Shown here one piece after another: positions 53,952 to 64,000 of a stretch of 64,000 nt of DNA. Location: assembly GCA_003210285.1 (NCBI GenBank), contig QCVS01000009.1, positions 1 to 64,000 of the forward strand, given 5' to 3'. Numbering within the stretch: position 1 is the stretch's first letter; each line of letters begins with the position of its first letter. Made by a program: the position numbers and the translations under genes. The notes below the pieces were generated by a model, which was not told where the DNA came from, did no database searches, and worked only from the letters and a program-made list of their open reading frames with translations. Source of the DNA: Prochlorococcus sp. AG-686-J21. GTDB lineage: Bacteria > Cyanobacteriota > Cyanobacteriia > PCC-6307 > Cyanobiaceae.

Positions 53952-54490
53952 TTTAGTCTGAACATTAAATAAGCCATTGTAATCATTGCAATAGCTATAA
54001 AAAAACCTTTTATTCGATTCGTTAATAATGAAAATAGAGATAAATCATCAGAAAAATATCCTCCAAAACTACCGGTAAGAAACAAAATAATCATAGGAAT
54101 CGATGCGAAACCAAATGAATAGGAAATATTTCTTAAAAATCCAACATTAAAGTAATTAAGAATTAAAAAATTTGTTCCAAATAATAAAAAGGATGCAAAT
54201 AAAGTTATTGAAACCTCAGCATCAAGTGTATGAGGTAAATTGCCTTTTAAGTCAAATTGTTTTTTGCATTCAGATATTTGCCTTTTATTGAGCTTTAAAT
54301 ATCCAGTTTCAGGAATTCTTTGAGATTTATATTTTCTCAATAACCTGGCTTCAAGTGTTTCAGGTTCTTTAGTCATGATGGAAGTTAGTAATTCATCTGG
54401 TTTGAGTTTTCTAATTTTCTTATCAAGATTGTCTGCCTTACCAATACGATAAAGATCTCCAACTCTTATGAGGTAAACATATCCCGCCAT
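53948..54490 (-). CDS. GIY-YIG/T5orf172-like N-terminal domain fused to membrane helices
   Basis: GYVYLIRVGDLYRIGKADNLDKKIRKL; then three to four hydrophobic segments. Confidence 0.7.
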   Translation of the reverse strand: MAGYVYLIRVGDLYRIGKADNLDKKIRKLKPDELLTSIMTKEPETLEARLLRKYKSQRIPETGYLKLNKRQISECKKQFDLKGNLPHTLDAEVSITLFASFLLFGTNFLILNYFNVGFLRNISYSFGFASIPMIILFLTGSFGGYFSDDLSLFSLLTNRIKGFFIAIAMITMAYLMFRLN

Positions 54491-54564
54491 TTTCGATGTA
54501 AAATTAAGATTGTTCCTATGTAGATAATACTAAAAGAATCAAAAATTTTTAATTTTTTTACAAA

Positions 54565-55224
54565 ATGACAACAGATATTTTATATTCATTTCGTAGATGT
54601 CCATATGCTATTCGAGTTAGATGGGCATTATTAATTTGCGAAATAAAAGTAGAAATAAGAGAAGTTGATTTAAAAAATAAGCCCATAGAATTCATGAATA
54701 AATCAATTACAAAAACTGTTCCAATTTTATTAAAAAAAAATAATGAAGTCATAGAGGAAAGTGTGGACATAATAATCTGGGCACTTTCAAAATCAGAGAA
54801 GGAAGATATAAAGAAATTTTATAATCCCAACAATAAAGAGGAAAGAATTTTAGAGATTATTGCTGAAAATGATCATATTTTTAAATATCATTTAGATCGT
54901 TTTAAATATTCCGCAAGATTTAATGCTAGCGAAGAAGATTATCATTTTTTAGAAGCTACTAAATTCATAAATAAATGGAATAAAATCCTTACAAACAACA
55001 AATGGCTAATTGGTGATAAACCTTCTATTGCGGATTGGTGTATTTGGCCATTTGTAAGGCAATTTAAAATTGCTTGCGAAAGCAAAAAAAAAACAAATTA
55101 TTTTGATGGTCCTATAAAAGAGTGGTTAGGATATTTTGAAAACCATCAACATTTTAAAAAATTAATGCATAAATTTGATCCATGGAAACCATCTAAAAAG
55201 AGTGAATATTTCCCTTTTAATTAG
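54565..55224 (+). CDS. Glutathione S-transferase family protein
   Basis: LYSFRRCPYAIRVRWALLICEIKVEIREVDLKNKP; WLIGDKPSIADWCIWPFVRQF. Confidence 0.9.
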   Translation: MTTDILYSFRRCPYAIRVRWALLICEIKVEIREVDLKNKPIEFMNKSITKTVPILLKKNNEVIEESVDIIIWALSKSEKEDIKKFYNPNNKEERILEIIAENDHIFKYHLDRFKYSARFNASEEDYHFLEATKFINKWNKILTNNKWLIGDKPSIADWCIWPFVRQFKIACESKKKTNYFDGPIKEWLGYFENHQHFKKLMHKFDPWKPSKKSEYFPFN

Positions 55225-55478
55225 TTTTCAAAAAGTTTTCTTTTTTCAATAATCCTTGCTAATTCTAAAAAATATCCTGCTGTTCTAAATTTGCCAATAT
55301 TTTTTTCTTTAAATTCAATATCACTTCTAATTTCTGCAGTTTCAGCCATAATTAAATCCAGTTCGTTAAATCCAAGACTATATAATTCTCTTAGTTCAAT
55401 TTCTCTTCCGAGCAAGTGACTCCTAAACCATTTTTCCTTGTTTTCCTGAGGAGGAATATCGTATGGTGTATGGGACAT
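55221..55478 (-). CDS. Conserved hypothetical protein (85 aa)
   Basis: Intact ORF in a tight convergent arrangement. Confidence 0.55.
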   Translation of the reverse strand: MSHTPYDIPPQENKEKWFRSHLLGREIELRELYSLGFNELDLIMAETAEIRSDIEFKEKNIGKFRTAGYFLELARIIEKRKLFEN

Positions 55479-55515
55479 GAATTAAGAAAATATATTTTTA
55501 TACTAACTTAACTTC

Positions 55516-56889
55516 TTATTGGATACTCGTAGAGATATTTTTATTAAATAAAAAAGCACTAATAAAAATTAAAAAAGTTATCAAGGCGCAAATATCTGTC
55601 CAATAATCTAATCCGATTTTAGAAATTACTAATGGTGCTATGACAGTAAAAAACCCCCCAGATAGTATTAATTGAGCAAAAAGTTGCTTCGATGTAAAAA
55701 TAGGAAGAGTTTTAGAAATATTTTTAGGATCTGCTAGCCTTAAAAGCAATAAACCGGATGCAACTACACCTGTAGAATTTCCAAACTCTATTAAACTTTT
55801 CTCAAACCAGTAATCATCAAATATAAAATATGCAAAATATGCAATACAAATTAAATTCCATAACAAACCAAATATAGTCAGCAATAATATAAGCACCCAA
55901 TTTTCAAAAACAGTAGCAATATCTAAACTTGCCATTGCTGTAAAAATCAATAAATCTGTGGATAGTATGCCAATTTCTCTTTGAAGAATATTAGAAATAA
56001 AATCAGTATTATTAGTCTTTTCTAAAATATATCTAATCAAAAGTGAACCTATAAGAATAAGAGGAAATACAGGTAGAGAAAAAATAATTTCTCTTGAAAA
56101 ATCACCTAAGAAATTCGAAATATATTTTAAAAATTGAAGTAGTAAGAGACCAAATGAGATTGCCAAACCAGCAAAACCAAGATTTATAAGTAAAATTTTT
56201 AAATCTGCAAAAAATTCAGTTTCAAGATTTGAATTTAAAATAACTTTATTATCAATAATTTCCTCTGTATCTGAAAGCCTTAAAGTTCTTCCAATAAAAA
56301 TGAATATACTACCCAATAATGAAGAGGACAACAGTCCCATTGTTGCCATTGCAAGTCCAAGATCTAAGCCTTCTGAAAATCCAAGTCTATTAAAACTTTC
56401 GCCAATGATAGATGCAGCTCCATGCCCCCCCTCAAAACCTACCTCTATTAAACAGCCCATTAAAGGGTTTATATCCATATGAGGAGCTAAAAGGTATTTG
56501 ACAACCAATCCTCCTACAAAAAACTGGCCAAAACCTAAGGAAAGCGCAAGTAAGAACTGATTAAGAATAGGTTTAACTAAACCATTAATATTAGGTATTG
56601 GCCTCCCCATCATTAATGTTGCAAAAACTAAGGACAAAAGAGGAGTAGGAAAATTACTCCAGACATTTGTAGTCTCCTTAGATAAAAAATGAATCAGACC
56701 ATAAGGTCCAATTGATATACCCGCGACACCTGAGATAACTGCAATGGGTAATCCAAATCTTTCTAATTGAACAGCTAGTTTTAATCTTCTCCCAAATATC
56801 AAGAAAAAAGATATTATTAAAAATCCGGAAAAACTTATTAAAAGTGAATTTGAAAAGATATCTTTATTTTGTAGGAAAGAAATATTCAA
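55516..56889 (-). CDS. Sodium/glutamate symporter (GltS/ESS family)
   Basis: VGFEGGHGAASIIGESFNRLGFSEGLDLGLAMATMGL; about 10 or more TM. Confidence 0.85.
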   Translation of the reverse strand: MNISFLQNKDIFSNSLLISFSGFLIISFFLIFGRRLKLAVQLERFGLPIAVISGVAGISIGPYGLIHFLSKETTNVWSNFPTPLLSLVFATLMMGRPIPNINGLVKPILNQFLLALSLGFGQFFVGGLVVKYLLAPHMDINPLMGCLIEVGFEGGHGAASIIGESFNRLGFSEGLDLGLAMATMGLLSSSLLGSIFIFIGRTLRLSDTEEIIDNKVILNSNLETEFFADLKILLINLGFAGLAISFGLLLLQFLKYISNFLGDFSREIIFSLPVFPLILIGSLLIRYILEKTNNTDFISNILQREIGILSTDLLIFTAMASLDIATVFENWVLILLLTIFGLLWNLICIAYFAYFIFDDYWFEKSLIEFGNSTGVVASGLLLLRLADPKNISKTLPIFTSKQLFAQLILSGGFFTVIAPLVISKIGLDYWTDICALITFLIFISAFLFNKNISTSIQ

Positions 56890-56942
56890 TTATTTAAACT
56901 TAATACACTATAAATCTAATTTAATAAACAAATTTTATCAAA

Positions 56943-56973
56943 TAAAAAAGGCCTCATTATCTGAGGCCTTTTA
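56943..56973 (-). terminator. Rho-independent terminator of pcb
   Basis: AAAAGGCCTCA-gataa-TGAGGCCTTTT with T-run on minus strand. Confidence 0.85.
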
Positions 56974-56995
56974 ATATTACTTAGTGATTTAAAGT

Positions 56996-58054
56996 TTAAT
57001 CTTTAAGAGTGACTGTAGCACTATCAATATTACTGATAGCATTTGTAACTCTCTTGAAGTCAAATCCTAAGGCTCTAAGAGCATGCCATAGATGACCTTG
57101 AATAAAGAAGAAACCAAAGTAGTAGTGAACATTTGCTAACCAGGCTCTTGAAGTATAAACACCATCAGGAAGATCAACAGTATCAATCCAATATGGAGAA
57201 ATACTAAATTTCAATTCAAGTGGTTCACCAAAAAACTCTACAGGATAAACTGTTGTATTTGATGCACTCCAGAAGGCAGCAATAATTGCCATCCAACCAA
57301 TACCTGCTAATGACCATGAAAGCACAGCTTCTGCAGATAGAAGTCCTTTACCTTTAAATTTGGTATATTCACCAACTTGCTTTGTAGCAATGTGCCAAGC
57401 ACCTCCAGTAATCAAGACAAATGCAAGGAAAGCATGACCTCCCATAACATCCTCTAAATCATCTATCAATAGGAAATCTGTTTGATGGTTCCAAATCTCC
57501 GCAAGGTTTAGATCGTATTCAACTTGTCTAACTGCACCAATAGCAGGATCGTAAACTCCATGCACTCTTGCCCATTCAACAAGAAGAATAACAGCGAATC
57601 CAAGAATAATTAAATGATGACCAAGAATAAATGTTAATTTATCTGGATTATCCCATTCAATATTGAATTTCCTTGCCTTTGCGACTTCTGATTCTTCTAG
57701 ATTTCCTGGCAAAAGAAGCGAGTGGAGTAATCCACCAGCAGCAAGAACCATTGAGGAAACCAAATGAACAATAGCTATAGCTAGTACTGGCTTGGTATCT
57801 CCCATTAGAACTCCGTTAGCATCAAACCCTATTCCAAGGGTGGCTAAATGAGGAAGTGCGATAAGAGGTTGTTGACCCATTGGGACACTGGGGTCAAATC
57901 TTGATAGTTCGAAAAGAGTGAAAGCACCGGCCCAAAAAACAATTAACCCTGCATGAGCGACATGAGCAGCGATAAATTTTCCTGAGCGATTAGCTACACC
58001 TGAATTACCAGCCCACCATCCATAGGTGGTGTCTGGATTACCATAGGTTTGCAT
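56996..58054 (-). CDS. pcbA: Divinyl chlorophyll a/b light-harvesting protein Pcb
   Basis: [58 protein letters not shown]43/IsiA family. Confidence 0.95.
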   Translation of the reverse strand: MQTYGNPDTTYGWWAGNSGVANRSGKFIAAHVAHAGLIVFWAGAFTLFELSRFDPSVPMGQQPLIALPHLATLGIGFDANGVLMGDTKPVLAIAIVHLVSSMVLAAGGLLHSLLLPGNLEESEVAKARKFNIEWDNPDKLTFILGHHLIILGFAVILLVEWARVHGVYDPAIGAVRQVEYDLNLAEIWNHQTDFLLIDDLEDVMGGHAFLAFVLITGGAWHIATKQVGEYTKFKGKGLLSAEAVLSWSLAGIGWMAIIAAFWSASNTTVYPVEFFGEPLELKFSISPYWIDTVDLPDGVYTSRAWLANVHYYFGFFFIQGHLWHALRALGFDFKRVTNAISNIDSATVTLKD

Positions 58055-58373
58055 TTAGGAATTGATTAGCTTAAACGTTTTGAGAATACTTTATATTTCA
58101 TCAAACGGATGAATTAATAACAAAATTGTAAAGGTTATTAATTCTAGGAAATTAAAGGAAAGTTAATTTCAATAGGATTTCATAGTTCAAAAAACATAGT
58201 TTTATTATAAAAATTAATTAATTAACCCAAAAATTTAATTGTATTTTCAAAAATTCAAATTTTTAATAAATCTTTTTTTGCTGACATAAATAATTTTTTT
58301 GTGTAATAAAAAAAAATACATTATTGACCCATAATCAAACTATTACTAAAAAGATAATAAAATAACTCTACGT

Positions 58374-58550
58374 ATGACAACATTCCAAAGAACTTCTAGA
58401 AAAATTTCACTAGAAATGAAATCGCAAGGGCATTACGAAAAAGCTGCCAAGTCTTATCGGAAATCTAATCAATATATAAACATGATTAACCTATATCCAA
58501 TACTTCAAAGCACTTTGATTGAGTGTGAGGATGAAAATCTAGTGAAATAG
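58374..58550 (+). CDS. 58-aa hypothetical protein
   Basis: MTTFQRTSRKISLEMKSQGHYEKAAKSYRKSNQYINMINLYPILQSTLIECEDENLVK*. Confidence 0.55.
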   Translation: MTTFQRTSRKISLEMKSQGHYEKAAKSYRKSNQYINMINLYPILQSTLIECEDENLVK

Positions 58551-58603
58551 AAGTGTACCTAGAATTTATTTTTGATTCTTAAGATTTTAAGATAATTTAG
58601 CAA

Positions 58604-58840
58604 TTAAGCTGCATATTGGTCATGTTTTTCTTCAAAATAAAATTCATCAATTAATTTTTTGCATAATATTGAATTGTAAAGAGCCTCTGGATTCCAGGGT
58701 TTTTTTTGTCCCAGAGGAGAGCTTTTCCAATGTATTCCAGGTTTTAAAAAACCATTCTCTCTTAGATGGGAAAGTTTAATTTCAGTTATACCTATATCCT
58801 CGGCTGCAGAATTAGATGAGTACCATATATTTTCTAACAT
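58604..58840 (-). CDS. Hypothetical, possible excisionase/MerR-like HTH
   Basis: IWYSSNSAAEDIGITEIKLSHLRENGFLKPGIHWK. Confidence 0.5.
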   Translation of the reverse strand: MLENIWYSSNSAAEDIGITEIKLSHLRENGFLKPGIHWKSSPLGQKKPWNPEALYNSILCKKLIDEFYFEEKHDQYAA

Positions 58841-58978
58841 TGTTTAGTTTAAATATTATTAATCCTTAATAACGTTTTTTTGAATACTTTGAAAGGGGAG
58901 TTAAATTTTAAATAATTATTAGATTGATAGGAATACCGTATTTATAATTGATCTTGATCTTATAATTTTCATTTCAAA

Positions 58979-59281
58979 TTAAGAAATATTAAATAAGGAA
59001 TTATTGTTAACAAAGATTTTAATAATCTCTTTTTTTATAATATTACCTGATTTGTAATCTAAATAATCCTTAGTGATTGATTCACTTTTAGTAAGATTTA
59101 ACCATCCTTCATTCCATTTTTCACTATTTATTAATTCCTCATTTGAAATTTTTAAACTAATCTCAACATCAATAACAGAAACCATCAAAAATTTAATTTG
59201 ATCTTTTTCACATATCTTATTTACTAAAACAAAATGTCTTAATCCATTTATAGATTTATTTGAAGTCCAGAAGATTTCCAC
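58979..59281 (-). CDS. Hypothetical protein (100 aa)
   Basis: Intact ORF upstream of which lies hisS in the same orientation. Confidence 0.5.
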   Translation of the reverse strand: MEIFWTSNKSINGLRHFVLVNKICEKDQIKFLMVSVIDVEISLKISNEELINSEKWNEGWLNLTKSESITKDYLDYKSGNIIKKEIIKIFVNNNSLFNIS

Positions 59282-59293
59282 GAATTAAAAAAT

Positions 59294-59563
59294 TTATAAA
59301 ATTTTTTGATCATTTTTAGAAATACTTTTGTATTCTTTTCTAATTTCATCTAGTAAACTTTTCCTTTTTTTTAAGTAAGAATTGGATTCTTTTTTTGACA
59401 AATCAAATCTTTCTTTTTTAGTCAAATTCATCCATTGATACAAATTACTCTTGTTGAATTTAATTTCCTTATTTTTTTTTAAAAGTTTTTTATATTTGTA
59501 AAATTTTAGAAATATAAATGAAAACATAATTAAAAATGAAATTAATAATATAATTTTTACCAT
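59294..59563 (-). CDS. Small single-TM hypothetical protein
   Basis: N-terminal TM then Lys-rich tail. Confidence 0.55.
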   Translation of the reverse strand: MVKIILLISFLIMFSFIFLKFYKYKKLLKKNKEIKFNKSNLYQWMNLTKKERFDLSKKESNSYLKKRKSLLDEIRKEYKSISKNDQKIL

Positions 59564-59564
59564 T

Positions 59565-60854
59565 CTAGAGCTTTAAATCTAAAAGCAAATTACTTTTTAG
59601 CCATTTTTCTAGTTTAATATTATCCTCGATTGAAATAGTCTCCTGTTGATCTTCAGAAATTTCATTATTAAAAAGCCTTATAACAAACTCTCTTTTAGAA
59701 GCTTCATCATCTCCAATAACAATTATACTTTTTGATTTAATTTTGTTAGCTTTTTTAAATTGCTTTGAAAATGATGCCCCACTAACATCTAATTCTGTTT
59801 TCAAATCAAAATTTCGCAATTTTCTAGATAAGTCCATTGCCAATGTTTCAGCATTAAACCCTTTATTCACAATATAAATATCTGTATCTCTACTTTTTTC
59901 AAGATCTTTACCGGATAATAAAATGAGTCTTTCTAGTCCAATTGCGAATCCAATAGCTGGAGTTTCTGTCCCTCCCATTTGACTAATCAAATTATCATAT
60001 CTTCCTCCTCCACATACTGTAGCTTGAGAACCTAGTAATCCACTGGTAATTTCAAAAGCGGTGTGTGTGTAATAATCCAAACCTCTAACTAAACTAGAAT
60101 TTTCGATAAAAGGTATTTTAAGAAGTTTTAATTTTTCTTTTATATTTATATATCTCTCGAGACTTTTTTTAGACAAAAAGTCAAATAATTTGGGAGCATC
60201 TTCAAGAATCTGTTTTGTTTGAACATTCTTGGTATCTAAAATTCTTAAAGGGTTCTTATCTATTCTCTTTTGAGAGTCCAAATCTAAAGAGTTTTTATTA
60301 ACTTCTAACCATTTTAAGAATGCCTTTTGAAAATTTGACCTGTCAATGTCATCCCCTAAAGTATTAATTTCAAGATTTAGTTCTTTTATTCCTAATTTAT
60401 CCAAAATATCCCAAGCCAAAGTAATAATTTCGATATCACTCCTTACAGATTCGTAACCAATAAATTCAACACCTAGCTGATGAAATTGCCTTTGTCTTCC
60501 CGCTTGAGGTCTCTCATATCTAAACATTGGTCCCATGTACCATAGTTTCTGAGAAGGTTTAGTTGATATTCCATTTTGTATTAATGCTCTTGCAACTGAT
60601 GCAGTACCCTCTGGTCTTAATGTGCATGACCTTTCGCCCCTATCCAAAAATGTATACATCTCTTTGCTAACAACATCGGTACCTTCTCCAATCCCCCTCA
60701 TAAATAATTCAGTCATTTCCAGTATTGGAGTTCTAATTTCCTTTACAGAAGCCCTAAAAAGTTGCTCTAATATTAATTTTTCAACATTTTGCCACTTTAT
60801 TAATTGATCAGGTAAAAGATCTACTGTTCCTCTAAGATTTTTAAAATTATCCAA
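59565..60854 (-). CDS. hisS: Histidyl-tRNA synthetase
   Basis: LRGTVDLLPDQLIKWQNVE; LRPEGTASVARAL; GLDYYTHTAFEI. Confidence 0.97.
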   Translation of the reverse strand: MDNFKNLRGTVDLLPDQLIKWQNVEKLILEQLFRASVKEIRTPILEMTELFMRGIGEGTDVVSKEMYTFLDRGERSCTLRPEGTASVARALIQNGISTKPSQKLWYMGPMFRYERPQAGRQRQFHQLGVEFIGYESVRSDIEIITLAWDILDKLGIKELNLEINTLGDDIDRSNFQKAFLKWLEVNKNSLDLDSQKRIDKNPLRILDTKNVQTKQILEDAPKLFDFLSKKSLERYINIKEKLKLLKIPFIENSSLVRGLDYYTHTAFEITSGLLGSQATVCGGGRYDNLISQMGGTETPAIGFAIGLERLILLSGKDLEKSRDTDIYIVNKGFNAETLAMDLSRKLRNFDLKTELDVSGASFSKQFKKANKIKSKSIIVIGDDEASKREFVIRLFNNEISEDQQETISIEDNIKLEKWLKSNLLLDLKL

Positions 60855-60940
60855 AGTTCTAATTAATAATTCAAAATTTTTAATTTAAATAGAAATTAAA
60901 TTTAAATGAAATCCATTATGTCATAATAATCTAACATTCA

Positions 60941-61375
60941 TTGAAAATATTGGGAATAACTAATAATAAGGAGAGTCAGCATTGTGGAACAAAGCCAAAA
61001 AAATTTGCCTTCGGCATTGCTCCCTTAGGTATCGTTTCTGTTGGAATAGTACCCATGGGTGTTATTAGTATTGGGGTAGTTCCAATGGGTGTTTTTTCTT
61101 TTGGTGCTGTTGCCATGGGAATAGTAAATTTATCAGTAGTTGGCATGGGAATAATTTCTGCTGGAATAACCACTATGGGATTATGGGAATATTCGCCTAA
61201 ATCAAATAGCCATGAGCATCACACTTTCACTGAGAAGACTTCAAATATTAAAAAAGAGACCCTGATGCCAGACCTTTTTGAAACAAAAGAGGATGCCGAA
61301 AAAGCTGCATCAGAATATGGATGTATCGGAGCTCATAAAATGGGTAAAAAATGGATGCCCTGTAAAATGCACTAA
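60941..61375 (+). CDS. Gly/Val/Met-rich repeat protein with C-terminal DUF3721-like domain
   Basis: IAPLGIVSVGIVPMGVISIGVVPMGVFSFGAVAMGIV...; LFETKEDAEKAASEYGCIGAHKMGKKWMPCKMH. Confidence 0.75.
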   Translation: MKILGITNNKESQHCGTKPKKFAFGIAPLGIVSVGIVPMGVISIGVVPMGVFSFGAVAMGIVNLSVVGMGIISAGITTMGLWEYSPKSNSHEHHTFTEKTSNIKKETLMPDLFETKEDAEKAASEYGCIGAHKMGKKWMPCKMH

Positions 61376-61403
61376 AGATTTTCAAATTTAAAAAGCTGAA
61401 ATA

Positions 61404-62216
61404 TTAATCTAAAATCTGCACTTTAAAATCAAGACTATTTGCTTCTTCAACTGTTAATTTTTTAGCCCAAGCACCTTGCTTAGGATTATTCCAGAGGAAT
61501 CCTGCTTTCTTAGCTAATGATCTGTCTTCGTAACTCACCAATGCTTTATATAAAAATCTTGGTTCAGTCGCTTTAATAAGAAGTTCTTCTAAATTCTCAC
61601 ATTTTTTGAAAACCTCCGAAATATAGAAACAATCTGATAAGGCTCGATGTAATCTCCAAACTGGAATTGAAAAAGAAAGTGCAAGATCAGTAACTGATGG
61701 TCTATTTTTTAAGTTTTTTTGAAATGACCAATTAATATCCTCTAAACTACAAATCCACTTTTTTTCGAGCTTGGGCAATTTACCCTTTCCAAACCATTTT
61801 TTGTCAAATTCAACATTATGAGCAACTATTAAATCTGAACAATCAACAAGTTTTAAAAAGAAATTCAAGCCGTCCTCCCAAGGTTGTTTAATATTAGTAA
61901 CTTCTGCAGATATACCGTTAACATGTTCGGCTTCATTTGAATTAACTGGAAATAAGAAAGAAACCTGCGAGAGGACAGATTTAGAATTTACATTAAATAA
62001 AATGCAACCTACCTCTATAATTTCATCTTTATTTTCATCTAAGCCAGTTGTCTCAGTATCAAGAATTAAAATATTTTCTATTGTTTGATTTTGATTATTA
62101 ATTTTGGAGCTTGAGAATGATTTATTTAAAAAATTAAGTTTCTCATTATCATTATTTTTAATTTCATTATTTAGAAAATCCAATTGATTTAATTTTTTTT
62201 TGTTTTGAAGTTCCAA
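61404..62216 (-). CDS. DnaQ-like 3'-5' exonuclease
   Basis: ILILDTETTGLDENKDEIIEVGCILFN; LIVAHNVEFDKKW; HRALSDCFYISEVF. Confidence 0.9.
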   Translation of the reverse strand: MELQNKKKLNQLDFLNNEIKNNDNEKLNFLNKSFSSSKINNQNQTIENILILDTETTGLDENKDEIIEVGCILFNVNSKSVLSQVSFLFPVNSNEAEHVNGISAEVTNIKQPWEDGLNFFLKLVDCSDLIVAHNVEFDKKWFGKGKLPKLEKKWICSLEDINWSFQKNLKNRPSVTDLALSFSIPVWRLHRALSDCFYISEVFKKCENLEELLIKATEPRFLYKALVSYEDRSLAKKAGFLWNNPKQGAWAKKLTVEEANSLDFKVQILD

Positions 62217-62351
62217 TTATCAAAAAACATCTAATATATTTTGGCGCATTTCATATTTTTTTCTTTTAAATTAATAATAATTAAACAAATAAAGTAAAAA
62301 ACTAAATCTTGTTAGAAATTAACCTAAGAAGTTTTGAATATAGAATATTAA

Positions 62352-63074
62352 ATGACTTTTACAAAATATCAATTTAATAATTACTGCTATTGGCCTTCAA
62401 ATCCAAAAAAAGTTATAGAATTTATTGGAGGTAGTTATTTAGCATCTAAACCAGATTTAACATACAAAAGATTCATAAAAAGCTTAATAAATAAAAACTA
62501 TGCAGTACATGCATATAAGTACACACCGCAATTTGATCACCAAGAACTGGCAATGAGAGCATGGAAAGATTTTAAAAATTGTCAAAGATCCTTATCAAAA
62601 AGAATAGGAATATCAATTCCTTCAATAAGAATCGGACATAGCCTTGGTTGTAAACTTCACTTGATTTCTCCAGATGGAGGTAGAAATTGTGAGAAATTCA
62701 TATCAATAAGTTTTAATAACTTTAGTGCTAACAGATCTATACCATTTTTAAAAAAGATTTCTCAAAATTTAGAATTCAATAGTGAATTCAGCCCAAGCCC
62801 AGAAAGAACATTTGGAATAATCAAAAAAACTTATAGTCAAAAAAATAATTTCCTAATAAAATTTAACTCAGATGAATTAGATCAAACAGATAAATTACTT
62901 TCTTGTCTTAGAGCAAGAAAAGAAGATAACTCCAAAGGAATAAAGCTTAAGGGAACTCATACTATTATTGCTAGCGCAGGACTAAGAGAAAATTTCTTAG
63001 GTGAGTGGGCTGACGATAATTTCAAAAGATATACAATCAAACAAATATCTAATTTGATTGACAAATCAATTTAA
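62352..63074 (+). CDS. DUF1350-type alpha/beta hydrolase-like protein
   Basis: [34 protein letters not shown]. Confidence 0.75.
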   Translation: MTFTKYQFNNYCYWPSNPKKVIEFIGGSYLASKPDLTYKRFIKSLINKNYAVHAYKYTPQFDHQELAMRAWKDFKNCQRSLSKRIGISIPSIRIGHSLGCKLHLISPDGGRNCEKFISISFNNFSANRSIPFLKKISQNLEFNSEFSPSPERTFGIIKKTYSQKNNFLIKFNSDELDQTDKLLSCLRARKEDNSKGIKLKGTHTIIASAGLRENFLGEWADDNFKRYTIKQISNLIDKSI

Positions 63075-64000
63075 GATATTTCCTTTAACCTTTCTAAAAC
63101 AGAACTATCTTCAAGGGTACTAATATCTCCAGTTATTTTTTCGCCTTCTGCCAAAGTTCTCAAAATTCTTCTCATTATTTTTCCACTACGGGTTTTTGGA
63201 AGAGAATCTGAAATTATTATTTTTTCTGGTTTAGCAATAATTCCAATTTCATTAACTACATGTTTCTTTAACTCCTCAACTAATTCTGAAGAACTATTTA
63301 TATCTTTTTCTAAAGATATAAATGCAACTATAGCCTCACCTTTTAAATCATCTTTTCTTCCGACAACAGCAGCTTCCGCAACTGATTTATGACTTACTAA
63401 TGCGGACTCTATTTCCATAGTTCCCAAACGATGCCCTGAAACACTTATAACATCATCGACTCTTCCCATAATCCAAATATATCCATCATTATCAATCCGA
63501 GCTCCATCTCCAGCGAAATAAACATTTTTTTCACCTTTAAAAGAAATATATTCCCAGTAACTCTCTAAATATCTTTGAGAGTTTTCATGAATTGTACGCA
63601 TCATTCCAGGCCAAGGTTTTTTAATAATCAAATATCCACCCTCATTTTTCAACACCTTTTCTCCGTTTTTATCTACAACTTCAACCTCGATTCCAGGCAA
63701 AGAAAATGTTGCGGAACCTGGCTTTGTAGCAACGGCTCCTGGCAAGGGACTTATCATCACACCACCAGTTTCAGTTTGCCACCATGTATCTACTATTGGA
63801 CACTTATTATTACCTATCACCTCTCGATACCACATCCAGGCTTCAGGATTAATTGGTTCGCCAACTGTTCCCAAAAGTCTCAAGGATCTTAAATCGTATT
63901 GGTCAGGTATTTCACGTCCAAATTTCATAAATGATCTTATCGCTGTTGGCGCTGTATAGAAAATAGTAACTTTGTATTTTTGAATAATTTCCCAAAAAGC
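63071..64000 (-). CDS. acsA: Acetyl-CoA synthetase, C-terminal part (truncated by window edge)
   Basis: [62 protein letters not shown]; frame continues to 64000. Confidence 0.95.
   Translation of the reverse strand, partial: AFWEIIQKYKVTIFYTAPTAIRSFMKFGREIPDQYDLRSLRLLGTVGEPINPEAWMWYREVIGNNKCPIVDTWWQTETGGVMISPLPGAVATKPGSATFSLPGIEVEVVDKNGEKVLKNEGGYLIIKKPWPGMMRTIHENSQRYLESYWEYISFKGEKNVYFAGDGARIDNDGYIWIMGRVDDVISVSGHRLGTMEIESALVSHKSVAEAAVVGRKDDLKGEAIVAFISLEKDINSSSELVEELKKHVVNEIGIIAKPEKIIISDSLPKTRSGKIMRRILRTLAEGEKITGDISTLEDSSVLERLKEIS

Noticed and set aside
60976-61173. 65-aa minus ORF with TPIGTTP/TTPMGTIP repeats
   Set aside because: Mirror of the plus-strand glycine-repeat gene; shadow ORF

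Overview
AT-rich, densely packed cyanobacterial chromosome segment. Gene content and protein sequences point to a high-light-adapted Prochlorococcus: a single Pcb antenna gene, class II NrdJ, a CrtL-type lycopene cyclase, a PhnCDE cluster, a CbiX chelatase, StpA and ArsS. Most of the window is core housekeeping (purK, aroB, ctpA, ispG, prfC, nrdJ, hisS, metA/metY, acsA). There are no CRISPR arrays, transposons or rRNA genes. The most informative non-coding features are: a tandem Yfr1/Yfr2-type sRNA pair (about 474-742) with near-perfect mutual complementarity; a probable 6S RNA next to purK (about 1785-1975); a Downstream-peptide/glutamine-riboswitch-like RNA before a 33-aa DUF4278-like ORF (about 26618-26816); and tRNA-Ser(UGA). 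Odd coding features are: an isolated LigA adenylation domain broken at an A7 tract (27970-28718); a metallophosphoesterase with no ATG/GTG/TTG start upstream of its catalytic motifs; an RHH-like plus GIY-YIG-like gene pair; a GIY-YIG-like domain fused to membrane helices; and a glycine-rich repeat/DUF3721 protein. I see no clear large undescribed system such as a defence island or BGC. All family names come from reading the sequence by eye; no database search was run.
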